Origin: Minisyncoccota bacterium
GTDB lineage: Bacteria; Patescibacteriota; Minisyncoccia; UBA6257; 1-14-0-10-40-38
DNA length: 20,961 nucleotides
Direction of reading: 5' to 3'
Assembly (NCBI GenBank): GCA_009694925.1
Contig: SIBX01000009.1
Coordinates: 1-20,961 of the forward strand
Made by a program: the position numbers and the translations under genes. This document shows positions 20,787-20,961 of this stretch, one piece after another; the first letter of the stretch is position 1, and every line of letters starts with the position of its first letter. The notes beneath the pieces are model-generated. The model saw only the letters and a program-made list of their open reading frames with translations, did no database searches and had not been told where the DNA came from.

Positions 20787-20862
20787 TTCAATTCTTAATA
20801 TAAAGTTTTCTGGCTGTGACTAGTTGTCACAACCCCTTCGTCCTCAAGGGAAACTGAAGACA

Positions 20863-20886
20863 ATGGCGAAAACCGAAAGGAAATAG
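20863..20886 (+). CDS. Possible 7-codon leader peptide upstream of gene E
   Basis: ATG GCG AAA ACC GAA AGG AAA TAG (MAKTERK) stops 4 bases before the gene E ATG; the AAAGGA inside it is the ribosome site for gene E. Starts of genes B (MATKRR) and C (MATKER) are similar, so this looks like a conserved leader. Translation is unproven. Confidence 0.3.
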   Translation: MAKTERK

Positions 20887-20890
20887 CGCC

Positions 20891-20961
20891 ATGAGCCAGA
20901 TCAACGATTTCATCGCTCGAGTTGTCATGCACCTCCCCGAACTCGGTTCGGATGAGATGCA
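20891..20961 (+). CDS. Gene E: GC-rich gene, cut by the window end
   Basis: Only the first 23 residues are visible (MSQINDFIARVV, then MHLPELGSDEM). Bases 20881-20940 have 31 G/C of 60, well above the host genes. It has its own promoter, a long structured leader and an AAAGGA ribosome site, the same layout as gene D and genes A-C. The zinc-knuckle part, if any, would be beyond the window. No family can be assigned. Confidence 0.45.
   Translation, partial: MSQINDFIARVVMHLPELGSDEM

Noticed and set aside
1..20961. Alternative genetic code (UGA as sense codon)
   Set aside because: Conserved genes such as rsmA, argS, ruvA and infC contain no in-frame TGA; the standard bacterial code suffices.
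1..20961. CRISPR array or insertion sequence
   Set aside because: No regularly spaced repeats with unique spacers, and no transposase-like protein or paired terminal repeats seen; only short palindromic elements.

Overview
The window looks like a chromosomal segment of a Patescibacteria/CPR bacterium, probably Parcubacteria-like. This is inferred from the strongly AT-rich background, the short single-domain versions of housekeeping proteins (about 600-residue UvrD/PcrA-like helicase, MurE lacking its N-terminal domain, half-size MFS protein), a PolX-PHP polymerase, an IF3-L35-L20 operon, several -10 boxes placed so close to ATG that the mRNAs should be leaderless, and in-frame palindromic repeats encoding VIPAKAGI(Q/H). 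Conserved genes read through with the standard bacterial code.

Layout. 1-398 is the end of a spermidine-synthase-like gene; 385-2989 (minus) holds rsmA/ksgA and a UvrD-type helicase; 3016-4500 holds a LysM/degenerate-M23 envelope protein and ruvA; 4508-4970 is a GC-rich one-gene island (gene D); 4999-13732 is a plus-strand run with murE-like ligase, beta-CASP nuclease, SLOG/TIGR00725 protein, a small translation-factor-like barrel protein, amino-acid permease, O-antigen-ligase-like protein, half-MFS and polX; 13838-14579 is a Nudix gene overlapping an MGMT-type gene out of frame. On the minus strand infC-rpmI-rplT (14609-16003) form the classic operon; rpmI is only 57 codons. 16067-17011 is a second GC-rich island with three tiny genes (C, B, A) on the minus strand. 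17042-17391 is tmRNA (ssrA), convergent with smpB (17441-17893) across a shared two-way terminator. Then come a secreted Cys-rich protein and argS. The window ends in a third GC-rich insertion (gene E, cut by the window edge).

The most unusual content is the GC-rich set D, C, B, A, E. Genes A and C are miniature zf-HC2-type proteins (C3, H26, C30, C33 with identical spacing). B and D share a C-terminal CxxCxAF ending, and B has an alternative frame that shares IEIS with D. Each gene appears to be a self-contained cassette: its own sigma70-like promoter, a leader with a strong Shine-Dalgarno, a short Cys-containing protein and, for A-D, its own hairpin terminator. They lie between housekeeping genes that are AT-rich and largely lack Shine-Dalgarno sites. 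Gene A and tmRNA are divergent and their -35 boxes lie on the same palindrome, so they probably compete for polymerase. Taken together this suggests a dispersed family of small, separately expressed zinc-finger proteins of foreign or specialised origin, possibly regulatory; no function can be assigned from sequence alone.

Limits: all assignments come from reading motifs; no database search, structure prediction or copy-number count was possible.
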